Origin: Eulemur rufifrons
Lineage: Eukaryota; Chordata; Mammalia; Primates; Lemuridae
NCBI RefSeq assembly: GCF_041146395.1
Contig: NC_090990.1
Location: 41,736,001-41,800,000, forward strand
Reading direction: 5' to 3'
Length of the DNA: 64,000 nt
The stretch's first letter is position 1; each line of letters opens with the position of its first letter. The position numbers and the translations under genes were made by a program. Below the pieces are notes generated by a model, which worked only from the letters and a program-made list of their open reading frames with translations, was not told the origin of the DNA and searched no databases. This document shows positions 44,040 through 55,019 of the stretch, piece after piece.

Positions 44040-44900
44040 TTTATTTATTAAGGTATGTACTCCCTCCACAAACATTCATCAAGTGCTGTGTGACAGACGC
44101 TGTTAAGAAGTGGGGACAGAAGACAAAACGGATCTCTTCTTTGCTCCCAACGGGTCAGTCTAGTGGGGCAAGTAGATGTGGAACCATCAGGACAGTTCAG
44201 AGTGGCAAAAGCCACCATACGGGTGTGCACAGACCTGGAGCAGGTGCTTTGAGTTTTGCCAGGAGGGAGAGGGGCAAGCACCAAAGAGAAGATGATATTT
44301 GAGTCTCGAAAGGTGAGTTAGTTTTCCAGGAGGAAAATGGGGAGGAAGGTTGTTTCAGGCAAAGGAACAACAGGAGTAAAGGAGTAGGGTGCGCATGCCC
44401 TGGGGGCGGTGTTGGGGAGTTGAGCAGAACCAGAGCAGCCATTTAGCAAACACTGAGGGTCCGCTATGTGCTTGGCAACGAGTAGGCCCTGGAGATACAG
44501 ACAACAGTAAATAACACAGAAACGGTTTCTGCTCTCCTGGAGTGTAAGTTCAGTCAGGTAGGTGTGGCGGGAGAACACAAACAAACAAAAAAACACATAA
44601 ATAAAACATTTGCACGTTGTAAGGGACCAGGGGCTGAGAGATTTCACTTAGACAACGTGGCCAGGGAAGGCTCTCAGAGGCGAACTTGATCAGAGGAAGA
44701 GGAAAGGAAGAGGCGAGAGAAGGGGCTTCCGAGAAGAGAGAAAAGGTTGGCCAAACCCTTAGGAGGGCCGGAGTATGGCCCACTCAGGACACCAAAAGTG
44801 GATGGAATTAGTGAGTGAAAGGACAATGACACCCTTGACAAGAAGTGCTTGGAAAGGCAGACAGGCCACGCCAGCTGGGCCCGGCAGCCTGTGGGGGTGT
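44040..44900 (-). repeat. Two tandem L2 LINE 3' regions
   Basis: Copy one, 44040-44435: 'aaacattcatcaagtgctgt', 'gttttccaggaggaaaatgg', 'caggcaaaggaacaacagga'. Copy two, 44440-44900: 'ggtccgctatgtgcttggca', 'ctgctctcctggagtgtaag', 'gccagggaaggctctcagag'. Both are antisense. Confidence 0.75.
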
Positions 44901-44904
44901 CTGT

Positions 44905-45665
44905 GTGATGCCTGGTGTGGCAGGACCTCGCTTGTGTGCGGTGGGTTTTTTCCCCTCTTAAAAATTTATTCCCAGAAAGGTAACTTTAGCTCCTTTGCAG
45001 AAAGTGGATTGGAAGGAGACTGTAGGCAGACCTCACTTAAGGGTGAGGGTTCTGTCGAGGGGACAAGCCAGGGCTGAAGCTGCTATGGGGGCAGGGAGGA
45101 TGGAGAGAGCAGCCTCAGGGGAATCTCTCCCTCGGGCAAATCCTGCATGCTGAGCTCCCAAAGGGGACGTCTACACTCACAGCATACACGGCAAGTTCTC
45201 CTGAAGGAGGCAGGAGAGCAACGTGTGTGCCGTCTGCCTGAGTTCTGGGCTGGGGCACCCACAGATCCAGCCTTCATCTGGCTCAAAGCACGAGGAAGCT
45301 CTACAGGGGCCGTCTCCCAGCCAACACACGCAGGGCTGCTGGCAGGCCCTGCAACAGGCAAAGGCGGCTCCCAGGTTTTCCACCTGCCATCACTGGGCTG
45401 CCGCAGGGAATGACCTGGGCTAAGTTTCCAGGAAACTGCCCAGCCAACTCTTGCTGCTGAACTCCTGAGAATTTGGGATCTGAGGAAGACAGGGGAAGGG
45501 GGTGTTTCCACAACGAAGACGGCAGGTTTCACACGCAGGCACGCATCTGCTTCCATTGCTTAAATCCTCCGGAACACCTGTGCTCTGAAACGCACTCACA
45601 GCATTTAGCAGCATTTTAGGAAGGGATTTTTTTTTTTCTTTTTTACTGGAGACTTTTAGACCTTT
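44905..45665. other. Non-repeat sequence, GC-rich
   Basis: No repeat recognised. Overlapping frames at 45083-45556 (minus, 157 residues) and 45147-45423 (plus) show no domain, and there are no convincing splice signals around them. A T-rich run lies at 45628-45645. Confidence 0.4.
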
Positions 45666-45669
45666 TGAC

Positions 45670-45800
45670 AAATCCTAATCTCAGATCTAAAATATCCCCA
45701 AGGATAATTTTATCCAACCCCGTTTTTGACAGATGGGCAAACTAAAACCCAGAGAAGGCAGTGTAACCTGTTTAAAGTTACAAAGCTCTTTTTTGCCATG
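45670..45800 (-). repeat. MIR-type fragment
   Basis: It contains 'tttttgacagatgggcaaac', 'taaaacccagagaaggcagt' and 'agttacaaagctc'. Confidence 0.6.
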
Positions 45801-46029
45801 GCTGTAGGGACAACGATGGTCTCCTAATTCTTGATTCTAGGCTCTTTCTCTTTAACTTCATACATGCTTCAAATCAGTGAGTAACCTATTGAACATTTAC
45901 TATATTCTGGGCTCTAAATCACCACACCATTATAGAAACGAATATTTAAAAGATTAAAACATGCACACATGCAGCATTGTAAAGTGGAGGGCTCGGCTCC
46001 TTCAGGATCATGAATATGGTTGTGGCCTC

Positions 46030-46140
46030 CGCGACATTCTGAACTCCTGAGAGCAGGGGAACCGAGTCCTGTTCATCTCTACATCTCCAGTCAAGGAACT
46101 GGGCAGCGAGTCACATACGTGAATGAAGCACTGCATCTAC
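46030..46140 (+). repeat. L2 LINE 3' end
   Basis: Sense L2: 'ctgagagcaggggaaccgag', 'tcctgttcatctctacatct', 'gtgaatgaagcactg'. Confidence 0.6.
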
Positions 46141-46595
46141 GGTTGGTTGAGGATTGCTCACAACTATAGAATGAGGCCAGCTGAGATCTGGTGCAGAGAG
46201 TTGCAGGCGGCTCTGCTTTCATGGTAGGATCTGAACAGAGGCTCTGCCGGTAGTGGGTGGGTGGCGATGATTGTTTTCCCCTGGCTGGTCAATTGCCTTT
46301 TCAGGTGGTCTTTATTAAGCCATCAATCTTTTAACCCTGACAGTCACTGTGACCCACTGCAGCTCAGGAAAGGAATCTTTCTTAATTACCAGGCCTTTCT
46401 TGCTCCCTGGAGAGCCCTGAGTACTGCACCAGGTGGAGCTGATGGATGTGTAGTCTGGTTCTACCAGCAAGTGAAGTGTCTTATTTGCTCAAACCTGAGG
46501 GCCGAGTGTGCTACCCCAGCATGTGGAGAGGTGAGACTCTGCTAGCCACCCGTGTATTTTTATGTCTCCAGGAAAAGACCTTCTTTGCTCCAGCA
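46140..46595. other. Non-repeat sequence
   Basis: No element recognised. Contains a well-kept unique stretch (46285-46420) with TTAATTA (46382-46388). Confidence 0.35.
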
Positions 46596-46599
46596 TTTG

Positions 46600-46730
46600 G
46601 AGTGTTGCTAAGGGGTTAATAAGACAGACTTCAGAGTCAGACCCATGGAGCTTGGGGTCCCATCTCCGCCACTCACAGTGAAGCAAATTGCTTGACACCC
46701 CATGCTTTGATTTCTTTGCCTGTCATAGGT
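46600..46730 (+). repeat. MIR fragment
   Basis: Sense MIR: 'cagacttcagagtcagaccc', 'tctccgccactcacagtgaa', 'caaattgcttgacacc'. Confidence 0.65.
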
Positions 46731-46784
46731 TCCCCTCACCTGAGCCACTTTGCGTTAGTCTTCGGGCTGCTTCTCTGTTCCATC

Positions 46785-47820
46785 TGTACTCATCTCTTTG
46801 GTGATCTTCCCCATGGCTTTAAGTACTATTTATATGCCAAAAACTCCTGAATATTTATTTATCTAGCCCAGACCTCTCCCCAAAACCCTAGGCTCAAATA
46901 TCTAAGGGCCTACCTGACATCTCCACTGGAACCTCTAATAGACGTCTCAAATTTAACGAGTCCCCACCAACCTCTCCATTCCTGCTCTACCCTGTGTTCC
47001 CATCATATTGTGCTTTCACCCCCACTTCCTGCGGGCCCTGCCTCCCCCAGTCCCACCTCTTTGTACCACCCACCCCCTAGCCCCAGAGGTTCAAGTTCCC
47101 TCACCCACATTGTGCAACAGTCACCTCGCTGGTCTCCCCACTTCCACACTCACCTCTTGCAGACGTTTCTCACGCAGCAGCCATAGCGATACTTGACAAC
47201 GCCAAATCACGTGTCACTTCTCTACTCAAATCCTTCAGTGACTTCCTAGTTCAGTGAAAGCTCAAGTTCTCACAATGCCCTGCAGACCTACCACATATTT
47301 CCTCCCACAGCCAGCACTTCTCCCCTCGCCTCTCCTCCTGGGAGGAGGAGGATGCTCCCTCTCACTCACGCCCGTCCCAACCACACCACCCGCTTTGCTG
47401 TGCCTCCAGCAAGCACGTTCCCACCTCCCAGCCCTTGCGGTGTTGGGCCCTCTGCCAGGAGTGTGCTTCCCTGAGTATGGAGTAGCTCACCCTCTCCCTT
47501 GTTCCAGGTCTGTGCTCAGGTGTCACACGAGTAGAGAGGCCTTCCCGGATCCCTCGTGTAAGAGCAACCTCCTGTGCTGCACCATGACCCTCCATGCAAA
47601 AGCACACATCTGGCTTTGTTCTCCCTCTGGTCTTAACACCCCCTGAAATAGTCATGCAATTGTGTGTGGCCTGTCCCCTTCAACCTGAACCCAAGCTCCA
47701 CAGGAGAAGGGGTTTTGCTCGGTTCACCAACATCTGTGTCTTCAACATCTAGAATAGTGCCTGCCACACAGGCAGGGCTTTATAAACATTTGTTGAATGA
47801 AATAAATGAATTCGTAAAAC
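46785..47820 (+). repeat. Long L2 LINE, RT end to 3' terminus
   Basis: About 1 kb of sense L2. It opens in the reverse-transcriptase end: 'catggctttaagtactattt' then 'atatgccaaaaactcc', where the L2 YADDS box now reads YAKNS in the matching frame. It continues through 'caacatctagaatagtgcct', 'cacacaggcagggctttata' and 'aacatttgttgaatgaaata'. It is the most complete L2 in the window and is dead. Confidence 0.8.
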
Positions 47821-47979
47821 AGGGGATAATAGCTTACCCGGTAGAAAGGTGGAAGAAGTGAATGGGATGGCCCACATGCATCATCTTGCGTCTGTAGGCT
47901 GTCCTCCCAGGGGAGCTTCCAACAGGACTGCAAGTCACGATAAGGGATCGGGTAAAAACCCCATGCCAGCCCCTCATGT

Positions 47980-48220
47980 AGTAATAGCCAACATTTACGG
48001 GGCACTTTTGCTCTGCCAGTTCCTATACTAAGATTTTACCTTCTTGATACCACTTAATCCCATGGCCAACCTACAAAATAGTGTTATGATTTCTAATTTT
48101 ACAGATGCAGTAATAGGCTTGGAAAGATTGGAAAATTTACATAGATTAAATGTCTATGAAAGAGCTTATCCCATAGTAGGGACATAAATGTTCCATCCAA
48201 AATTCTGCCTGTCATCTGAC
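47980..48220 (-). repeat. MIR SINE
   Basis: Antisense MIR: 'aatagccaacatttacgggg', 'ctgccagttcctatactaag', 'taattttacagatgcagtaa'. Confidence 0.75.
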
Positions 48221-48224
48221 AGGG

Positions 48225-48860
48225 AATTTAGGGGCTGGTGGCCTGGTGGGCCTCATTGGAACCCAACTAACCCTATAGACCAAATTTTAAAAGCCATGAA
48301 GAAATGAAGGAACAATAAGAACAGAATTGGGGTCCTCTTCCATAAACTGGGCCTATGGAGAAATCTGCCTTAAAACTTGGATTTTTCAATAGTAGAATAT
48401 TGAGGTCAGCCCAACATGGACTTTGTCATCACTACTTTGGAGAAAATCTGCTAGATTATGTAGGTTTTCTTCAAGCAAGTGACTGTGACTGTGATACGAA
48501 CACACACATGAGATTTATGTTTGTACGTCCAGATCTAGCCAGGTTGCCCTCTATGAGTTAAAAGCTCATGGCAGCAAATACAGTCAGGTAAAAAGACACA
48601 GAAATAACTGCAACCAACTGTGTGGCTTGGTTCAGAGGCTATATAGATCCCCCTAGGACCTTGAAGATGTGATACAATACCTCAAGCCTTTTCAGTAATT
48701 CTGAGTAAGGAAGTGCAAACAAACTGCAAGATCAAAGGCATTTAAAGGATGAGAGAGCATGAAAGAGGAAGAGAAGGGAGGAAGAGCAAGAAATATATGT
48801 TGGGAGAAAAAAAGCTCAAAATAGAAACTATTATGGGGGGTGTGTATGTTATAATGGTTT
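48225..48860. other. Non-repeat sequence
   Basis: No element recognised. The 48780-48860 part is purine-rich and may belong to the L1M that follows. Confidence 0.35.
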
Positions 48861-48864
48861 GTAT

Positions 48865-49015
48865 ACAAAGAAAGAGAGAATATATTTAAAAAGTTAAAGG
48901 GTTTACCTTTGAATGGTGGAAATATGGCTGATTTTTATCTCTTTTGTGTTTATCTTTATTTTTTCTGCAATGAACATATTTTATTTGTGTAATAAAAAGA
49001 AAAAAGAACATATTA
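48865..49015 (+). mobile_element. L1M 3' tail-like fragment
   Basis: It contains 'acctttgaatggtggaaata', 'tttttctgcaatgaacatat' and 'tttatttgtgtaataaaaag', typical of an old L1 3' UTR in sense. Confidence 0.6.
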
Positions 49016-49019
49016 ACCA

Positions 49020-49285
49020 GAAGACAGCAAGACTCACCACTTTCCAGACAGCATTGAAACAGGTTCCAAGGCATCCACCAAAGACTCCAGCCTCCCCTCT
49101 GCTGTGAGGCCAACAGGTGACCCTTCTCCCAGTTTTCTAGGATCCAAAGCTCCTGATTCTGCAACTTTTCCTCTCTCCTCACCCCATCATATACTCACTC
49201 ATCCTAACATGCAAATTTTTGCTTTGAAAAAATTACCTGCTCCAAAAAAAAAATTACTAAAGTAAAAGCACAAGTATCAATTCTA
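49020..49285. other. Non-repeat sequence
   Basis: No element recognised. Confidence 0.3.
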
Positions 49286-49289
49286 TGTG

Positions 49290-49885
49290 AGAGAAAAGGA
49301 TCAATCCCACTAATAAGTTAAAAGGTGCAAATTAAAATGGTCTACCACATTTCCCTAATACATTTGGCAAAAATAATCATGATAATAATACACAATGCTG
49401 GCAAGGATGCAGTTAAATGGATAGTCTCCTATATTGTTCAGGGCATTATAAATAGGTTCAACCCTGTGGGAAAAGCATATTGACAATGTGAAATGAAGAG
49501 CCCTGAAGTTGGCCACTTGGTTTCATTCCATAATTCAACTTCAGGAAATGTATCATTAAAACATAACAAGAGTAGCTGTTAAAGATTTATGTCCCAAGAT
49601 GCTCATAGTAGCAGAAAAATAGCTCTAGTATATCCAATCAATAAAGTATTCAACCACCATTGAAAGCTGTAGTTCTAAAGACAAGGAGCAATGTGCTCAT
49701 GCTGTGTATAAATGCACATCATGATTACAATACTTCTATGTAGTGGGCAACATCATCTAAAACATTCTCCAAGGAAATATATCAACACACATTGGGTATG
49801 AAAGAGCGGTAGAATTGAAAATCGTTGTTGAATTTTCTATTTTCTGTAGTGCGGGCATGCTTCTGTAAGAATTTTAAAAATCCAC
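49290..49885 (+). mobile_element. L1M LINE, ORF2 3' end
   Basis: Sense old L1: 'aaggtgcaaattaaaatggt', 'aatacacaatgctggcaagg', 'ccataattcaacttcaggaa', 'tctccaaggaaatatatcaa'. A 3' tail-like piece lies upstream at 48865, so the order is scrambled or there are two insertions. Confidence 0.75.
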
Positions 49886-49909
49886 TTATAAGTAAATTGG
49901 GGTGGTGTG

Positions 49910-50105
49910 CATTCTCTGCACCTTCACCTGTCTGTCTATGCCTCAGTTTCCTTACCTCCAAATACAGGTAAGATTAGCACCTCAGGTGTGTAGTGAGTAC
50001 CGGAGAAATTAATCCATCTGATACATTCAATGAGCCAAGACTTCAAAGTGCTTGGAAGGGTGCCTGGCACACAAGAAGTGCTCGATAAATGTCCATTATT
50101 GTGGT
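49910..50105 (+). repeat. MIR SINE
   Basis: Sense MIR: 'tgtctatgcctcagtttcct', 'tacctccaaatacaggtaag', 'gtgcctggcacacaagaagt', 'gctcgataaatgtccattat'. Confidence 0.8.
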
Positions 50106-50480
50106 CTCATTCTCTGTCCCCACCTTTCCCCTCTGTCCCTCTTCTACTGCATCACACTAGAAAATTTCTCTTCTCACTTAGATCCTTCAGGCAACCCCCT
50201 ACCTGGTCTGCCTCCAGACTCCAATTTATTACCTATCCTCACCACTATTTTCTAAAACAAATGGACAAACAGAAGCAAACACAAAAACTGTTTACCTCTC
50301 ACAAACCACCACCTGTCCTGGCTTAGGGACGCGGCTCACGGTCTTCAGTCCATCATTTTATGCTCATCATTGGTGCTGAGCTTCCTTATAGACCTTGCAT
50401 CACACGCCCACAAGACGGCCCTCTCCGTGGCTGAAGAACCAGTGCTAATTGATCCTGAACACCCAAAATAATCTGGGGGT
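50105..50480. other. Non-repeat sequence
   Basis: No element recognised, though part of 50110-50240 may be decayed L2. Confidence 0.35.
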
Positions 50481-50484
50481 GGGC

Positions 50485-50680
50485 CATGTGCTGTTGACAT
50501 GCATAGTTACACTTAATCCTTGCAACCACCTGCAATCCTCGATATCATGACCATTTTACAGAAGAGGAAACAAGCTGAGATAAGTGACTTGCCCAAAGTC
50601 ACACAGCTAGGAAAGTATAGAATGGAGATTAGAACCCTACCCTCCCACACCAACCCCAGGGCCTGTCTCCTTCCGCCTTC
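50485..50680 (-). repeat. MIR SINE
   Basis: Antisense MIR: 'tacacttaatccttgcaacc', 'ccattttacagaagaggaaa', 'cttgcccaaagtcacacagc'. Confidence 0.8.
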
Positions 50681-50684
50681 CTCC

Positions 50685-50965
50685 CCACTGGCCTGCCTCA
50701 CCTTCCAGTTTAGGACTGCAAACTCACCATTCCAAATATATGTAAAAATATTTCTTAAACTAGAATCCTGAGTAAAGATTATTATTATTAATATCAATTA
50801 CTATGAATTATTCAAACATTAAATTACTACTAATTTCAAGGCGTCGAGCCTTTGAATTACAATCTGTGTTTGAATATATAGTCAAATATTTCTGAATGAC
50901 TCAATGCAGGCAAGAAATCAGGCACTGAGATGCCTGAGCAGCTAAACGGCCAGCCAAGAGGTGAC
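50685..50965. other. Non-repeat sequence
   Basis: No element recognised. AT-rich at 50770-50900. Confidence 0.3.
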
Positions 50966-50969
50966 AGGT

Positions 50970-51130
50970 GTAGTTCCACCTTCAGGGCACTTACAATCTA
51001 GCAGCTAAAACTCCAAAATGCCAACCTCAAGGAGAGTCAAACTTTTAGAAGATAACAGGGAGGGCAGAGAAGGCAGGAAGGAGGTCAAACCTGCTTGGCT
51101 TGAGGAAGAGTTTTATGGGAATGAGAGTGG
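50970..51130 (-). repeat. L2 fragment
   Basis: Weak antisense L2: 'accttcagggcacttacaat' and 'ggagggcagagaaggcagga'. Confidence 0.45.
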
Positions 51131-51234
51131 GCCCGTGTCCTGACTGAACCTGTTATCCTAGATGCTCGACTTCCCTTGGGGCCGCAATCCCTTCTTATAT
51201 ATTCCTTTATAATGTGATATTAATGAGCTGGATG

Positions 51235-51330
51235 TCCTCTAAGTACACATATCCCCACCCAAACCTAGCAAAGTGTGTGGCACATAGTAGGTATTCAGTA
51301 AATATTTGTTGAATGAATAAACAATCTCTG
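51235..51330 (+). repeat. L2 LINE 3' end
   Basis: It contains 'aaagtgtgtggcacatagta', 'ggtattcagtaaatatttgt' and 'tgaatgaataaac'. Confidence 0.75.
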
Positions 51331-51334
51331 ATGT

Positions 51335-51720
51335 TCTAAGATGCACGTTAAGATGAGATCCAGATGAGTGGAGGGAAGAGGAAGAGACCCACCAGCTCCA
51401 GGCTCTCAAGAGATGACTCTTGGTAGAGGGCTGAGAGATCTCACCCTCCCCTTTCTCACAAGATCCAGGCCAGGTTTTCTCTGAGACCTTGACCCTCCTT
51501 AGGCAGGGAATGTTTAATTATTTCTCTGTGAGGCTCTACCCCAGCTGGATAGAGTTAATAAACCAGCCAGGTCTTTATCTTAACAAGGAGTCTTAGGATC
51601 AAATTCTCCCCTCATTAAAGGCCCAGAAATATCCCTGACAGCAGTGGGAGTTCTGCAGGCAGCCTGAATGTGGAATTTAGTCTCTTAGTGAATTCCTCCA
51701 TGGGCACAAGCCTTGAGGGG
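51335..51720. other. Non-repeat sequence
   Basis: No element recognised. The 51480-51600 part looks like kept unique sequence (tttaattatttctctg). Confidence 0.35.
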
Positions 51721-51737
51721 AAGGATGGAGGATTTCT

Positions 51738-52026
51738 GTGGGGGGAGAAGGGGCAGGAAGGAAGGAGGGAGGGAGGGAAGGAGGGAGGGATAGGAAGGAA
51801 GGAGGAGGGAGGGAGAGAAGGAAAGAGAAAGGAAGGAAGGTAGGAAAGAAGGAAAGAATGAAAGAGGGAAGGAGGGTAGAGGAAGGGCGGGAAGGGAAGG
51901 GAAGGAAGGAAGGAGAGAAGGAAAGAAGAAGGAAGGAAAGGAGGAAAAGAGAGGAGAGAGGACAGAAGGGGAAGGGAGGGAGGGATGAAGGAAGGAAGAA
52001 AAGAAGTACAGAGGGAGGGAGAAAAA
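51738..52026. repeat. Polypurine (GGAA/GGGA)n tract
   Basis: About 290 bp of almost pure purine on the plus strand, built from ggaa, ggga and gaaa units, with only scattered t or c. Four overlapping minus frames of 106-231 residues that read as Pro/Ser/Phe/Leu come from this tract and are artefacts. Confidence 0.97.
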
Positions 52027-52134
52027 CAAGCCTTGTTAGAACCCAGGACAAGAAATGACACAGGAAGGAGCTCTCTCAGGTGGGTGTGGTGTGGACATGG
52101 GGAGGAGGTAGAGCCAGAGCTGGGCATCCCCCCC

Positions 52135-52153
52135 AACACACACACACACACAT
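52135..52153. repeat. (CA)n microsatellite
   Basis: A short run of about nine CA units in a C-rich context. Confidence 0.85.
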
Positions 52154-52159
52154 GCCCCA

Positions 52160-52600
52160 CACGGGGGCCATTCCCCTGGGCTGAGCCAACCTGGGGAGCC
52201 GGTGCTGTCACCTGTGCCCATCGGTGGGAAACGGAGGGAGCACTGCTGAGGGGGACCTGAAACCTCACCGCCCCACCAGGAACGGTGACGTCCACCCTGC
52301 TTACTTCCAAGCCTGCGTTCTTGTAATTAACTACACAGGTTTCCCCAAATAAACTTTCAAAATGTGGTGAACACTAGGGACATTTTTATATTCCTTGTTT
52401 CTAATTCTCACAACCACCACACAAGACAGATTTGGAGCCAAACTCTTCTTTTTTTCTTTAAAATGATGTGCCATATAGGTACATATTTATAAATAAATGA
52501 ATATGCCTACATCTAGAGAGAGATTTATATGTGTACATAAATGCATACTGGTCTATTTTCTGCGCATTTTTTCAGTCTATACATACATATATATATATGT
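52160..52600. other. Non-repeat sequence
   Basis: No element recognised. A (TA)n stretch lies at 52586-52599. Confidence 0.35.
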
Positions 52601-52601
52601 G

Positions 52602-52845
52602 CCTGTAGACTCCAGTGTGGACCCATGAGACCTGCGTTTGAATCCCGTTTCACACTATCTGTGTGACACGGGACAAATCCCTTAATCTCTCTGAGATTCC
52701 ATGTCCTCACCCATCAGGTGGAAATGATAAAGCATATCTCAGGGTGGTTGTGAGGGTGAAACGGGAGAACTCACATGAAAGGACCCCGCGTAGTGTCACA
52801 CGCATACTAAGTGTTCAGTTTTATTGCACAGACACGAGCTCACGT
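52602..52845 (+). repeat. MIR SINE
   Basis: Sense MIR: 'cctgcgtttgaatcccgttt', 'ctgtgtgacacgggacaaat', 'tctctctgagattccatgtc', 'gtggttgtgagggtgaaacg'. Confidence 0.85.
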
Positions 52846-52849
52846 GCCC

Positions 52850-53120
52850 ATGGGTACTAATAAAAAGCACAGAGCAGTACATTGGAATCTTATATTAGGA
52901 AGCTTATTTACAGTGAATTAATGATACCATCTTGGCTGGCTCATTTGAAAATCACAAGTTACATGCCAGTAAGTAGGGGAAAGGGAGAAGGTAGCACAGG
53001 ATTTAAATGAAAAAAAAGTGGAAGAAACATTAGGTAATTTCTCAAGACTTGAGGACAGTGCTTTATTTTTTTCTTTTCAGAATACACCACTGTGTCTGTG
53101 AGTATGGCTGTGTTTGTACA
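52850..53120. other. Non-repeat sequence
   Basis: No element recognised. The 52890-52960 stretch is AT-rich unique sequence. Confidence 0.3.
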
Positions 53121-53124
53121 TAGC

Positions 53125-53340
53125 TACCATTCATTCAGCATCTCCTAAACACCAGGTATTTTAAATACTTTATCCCACGGAATGTTCCAAATCACCTATC
53201 ACCATGTAAGGTAGTCACTATTATCTCCATTTTACAGATGAGACAACCGAGGCTCAAAGAGTCAAGTAATCCACCCAAGGTCACATGACTGGTCGATGCA
53301 GCTTTATATTGAACTCTACTTTCTCGGACTCCACAGCACA
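53125..53340 (-). repeat. MIR SINE
   Basis: Antisense MIR: 'tcagcatctcctaaacacca', 'tctccattttacagatgaga', 'ccacccaaggtcacatgact'. Confidence 0.8.
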
Positions 53341-53529
53341 TTTCCTCTCTGCTGTGACAAGCCCATCCCGTTTCCTTATAATCCCAGCCTAGCACCCTGC
53401 AGATACCCTGTAAGGACTGGAAAGCATGTGTGGACGTTGGTTAAATATGTTTCCCTAGATCTCAGGGAAGACACCACACTCTGAAGTGTGGTTTGAATGG
53501 CGCAGACCCAGTAGCCAATTGTATTATTC

Positions 53530-53698
53530 CTTTTTTATTTTTTTAATTGACAATTAATAACTAAATATTAATGGGGTGTGATGTGATGTTATGATACATT
53601 TTTACATTATAGAATGATTAAGTCAGTCTAATTATCTGTCACTTTACATACTTATCCATTCTTTGTGGTGAGAACATTTAAAGATCTCCTCTTTCAGC
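53530..53698 (-). mobile_element. L1 3' UTR piece, antisense
   Basis: It contains 'aattgacaattaataactaa', 'gatgttatgatacattttta' and 'ctttgtggtgagaacattta', an L1 3' UTR read in reverse. It joins directly to a sense L1 piece. Confidence 0.75.
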
Positions 53699-53701
53699 AG
53701 G

Positions 53702-53865
53702 CAGCACTATTCACAATAGCCAGATACGGAAATAACCTAAATGCTCGTCAGCGGATGAATGGATAAAGTAAATGTGGCGTCCACACACACACCGTGGAAT
53801 ACTACTCAGCCTTAAAAAAGAGAGAAAGCCTGTCATTTGTGCCAACATGGATGAACCTGGATTCA
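53702..53865 (+). mobile_element. L1 ORF2 3' piece, sense
   Basis: It contains 'actattcacaatagccagat', 'gatgaatggataaagtaaat', 'ggaatactactcagccttaa' and 'caacatggatgaacctgg'. The frame from 53794 reads MEYYSALKKRESLSF, as in ORF2p C-termini. With the reversed 3' UTR before it, this is the arrangement left by twin priming. Confidence 0.8.
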
Positions 53866-53879
53866 GAACTGCATTATGT

Positions 53880-55015
53880 TATTCTTCACATTGGGTCCAG
53901 CTCCTGGGGCCTCCAGGGGCCCAGTGAGACAGCTCACGGGGGCGGGGGGCCAGTGCTGAGGCTAATGGGGTCCCAGACACAGGTTCAACTGAAAGAGTCC
54001 AGAATTCAGGGTTGAGAGAGAGCCCCAGTGGTGGCAAACAAAATAAAGCTGAATGGCAGGGTCAAAGGGCAAGACCAGTCCAGAAATTGAAGCAGAAGGA
54101 ACGAATTTGAAAGCAGCACATACCAAAGTTGTATGGAAAATGACACAGAATGGGCTATACCAAGAAGCTCAGATGCAGTCCGTGGAAAAGAAGTAAATGG
54201 TGAGTTCCCCATTAGAAGCAGGGCTTGGGACATGACTGGGCTTAAAGAGATTGCAGGGGAGACACTTACCATGTTTCTGAATGTACCTTTAATTATTAAG
54301 TGAGATCCTTGCACCAGCCTATGAACCAAAAATGATTGGCTCACTGTAAGCTCTGAGGATAAGGACAGAGCAAGCCAGTGGCATCTCTCATCTTAGGTGA
54401 TTCAGTCCCCAGTCAGCCTTAACTACAAGGGAAATAAGGGTTAGGTCTTCACCTCTATCTTCCCTGAAGACTGTTTGCTGAAAAGTGAGTCTTTGGTGCT
54501 TTTGAAAATTTGGACAGAGCTAAGGGAGCTTTGCATTGGTCAGAGGACATGTGGTGACATCAGATGCAGAAAGGTGCTGACCGTGACCATCTGCAGAGAG
54601 TGAGAGGGACGGGGTGTTCAGAAAGGGTCTTGTGTCAGGGTGAGCTCTCTCTTCCCTTCCTCGGGCTCTTCACATCTAAGACAGTGGTGCCGAGAGAGGG
54701 CACTGATTGCATTCTCACCTCTCATGATCGCTCTCGAGCCCTGCATCCTACTTATCTGATGGCCATGAGAAAGGAGCTCTGGCCAAACTGAAGGTTTCTG
54801 GTCTTGCTCTTTGCATATTTGCCTGCCGAGAGGCTACGGGGAAATCAGGACAATAAAGCAGCCACCGTCATCCTTGTATTTGGTTTTTCTGCCGGTCCTT
54901 GGAGGAATGGTACCAGGAGAATTCGACCTAGACTTGGAATAGTGCTTCTCGGTTTGCAAAATTCTTCCACCTGCCTAATATATTAGTGCGAGGGAAGCTT
55001 CCTGCACATAGCAAA
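53880..55015. other. Non-repeat sequence
   Basis: More than 1.1 kb with no recognised repeat. A G-rich stretch (cgggggcggggggcc) lies at 53937-53952. No frame has recognisable content. Confidence 0.4.
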
Positions 55016-55019
55016 TGAA

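Noticed and set aside
45083..45556. 157-residue minus frame overlapped by plus frames
   Set aside because: High GC lowers stop frequency on both strands. There is no domain, no splice context and no promoter.
51615..52310. 231-residue minus-strand open frame, the longest in the window
   Set aside because: It is a Pro/Ser/Phe/Leu repeat generated by the polypurine tract, and three overlapping frames read the same tract equally well.
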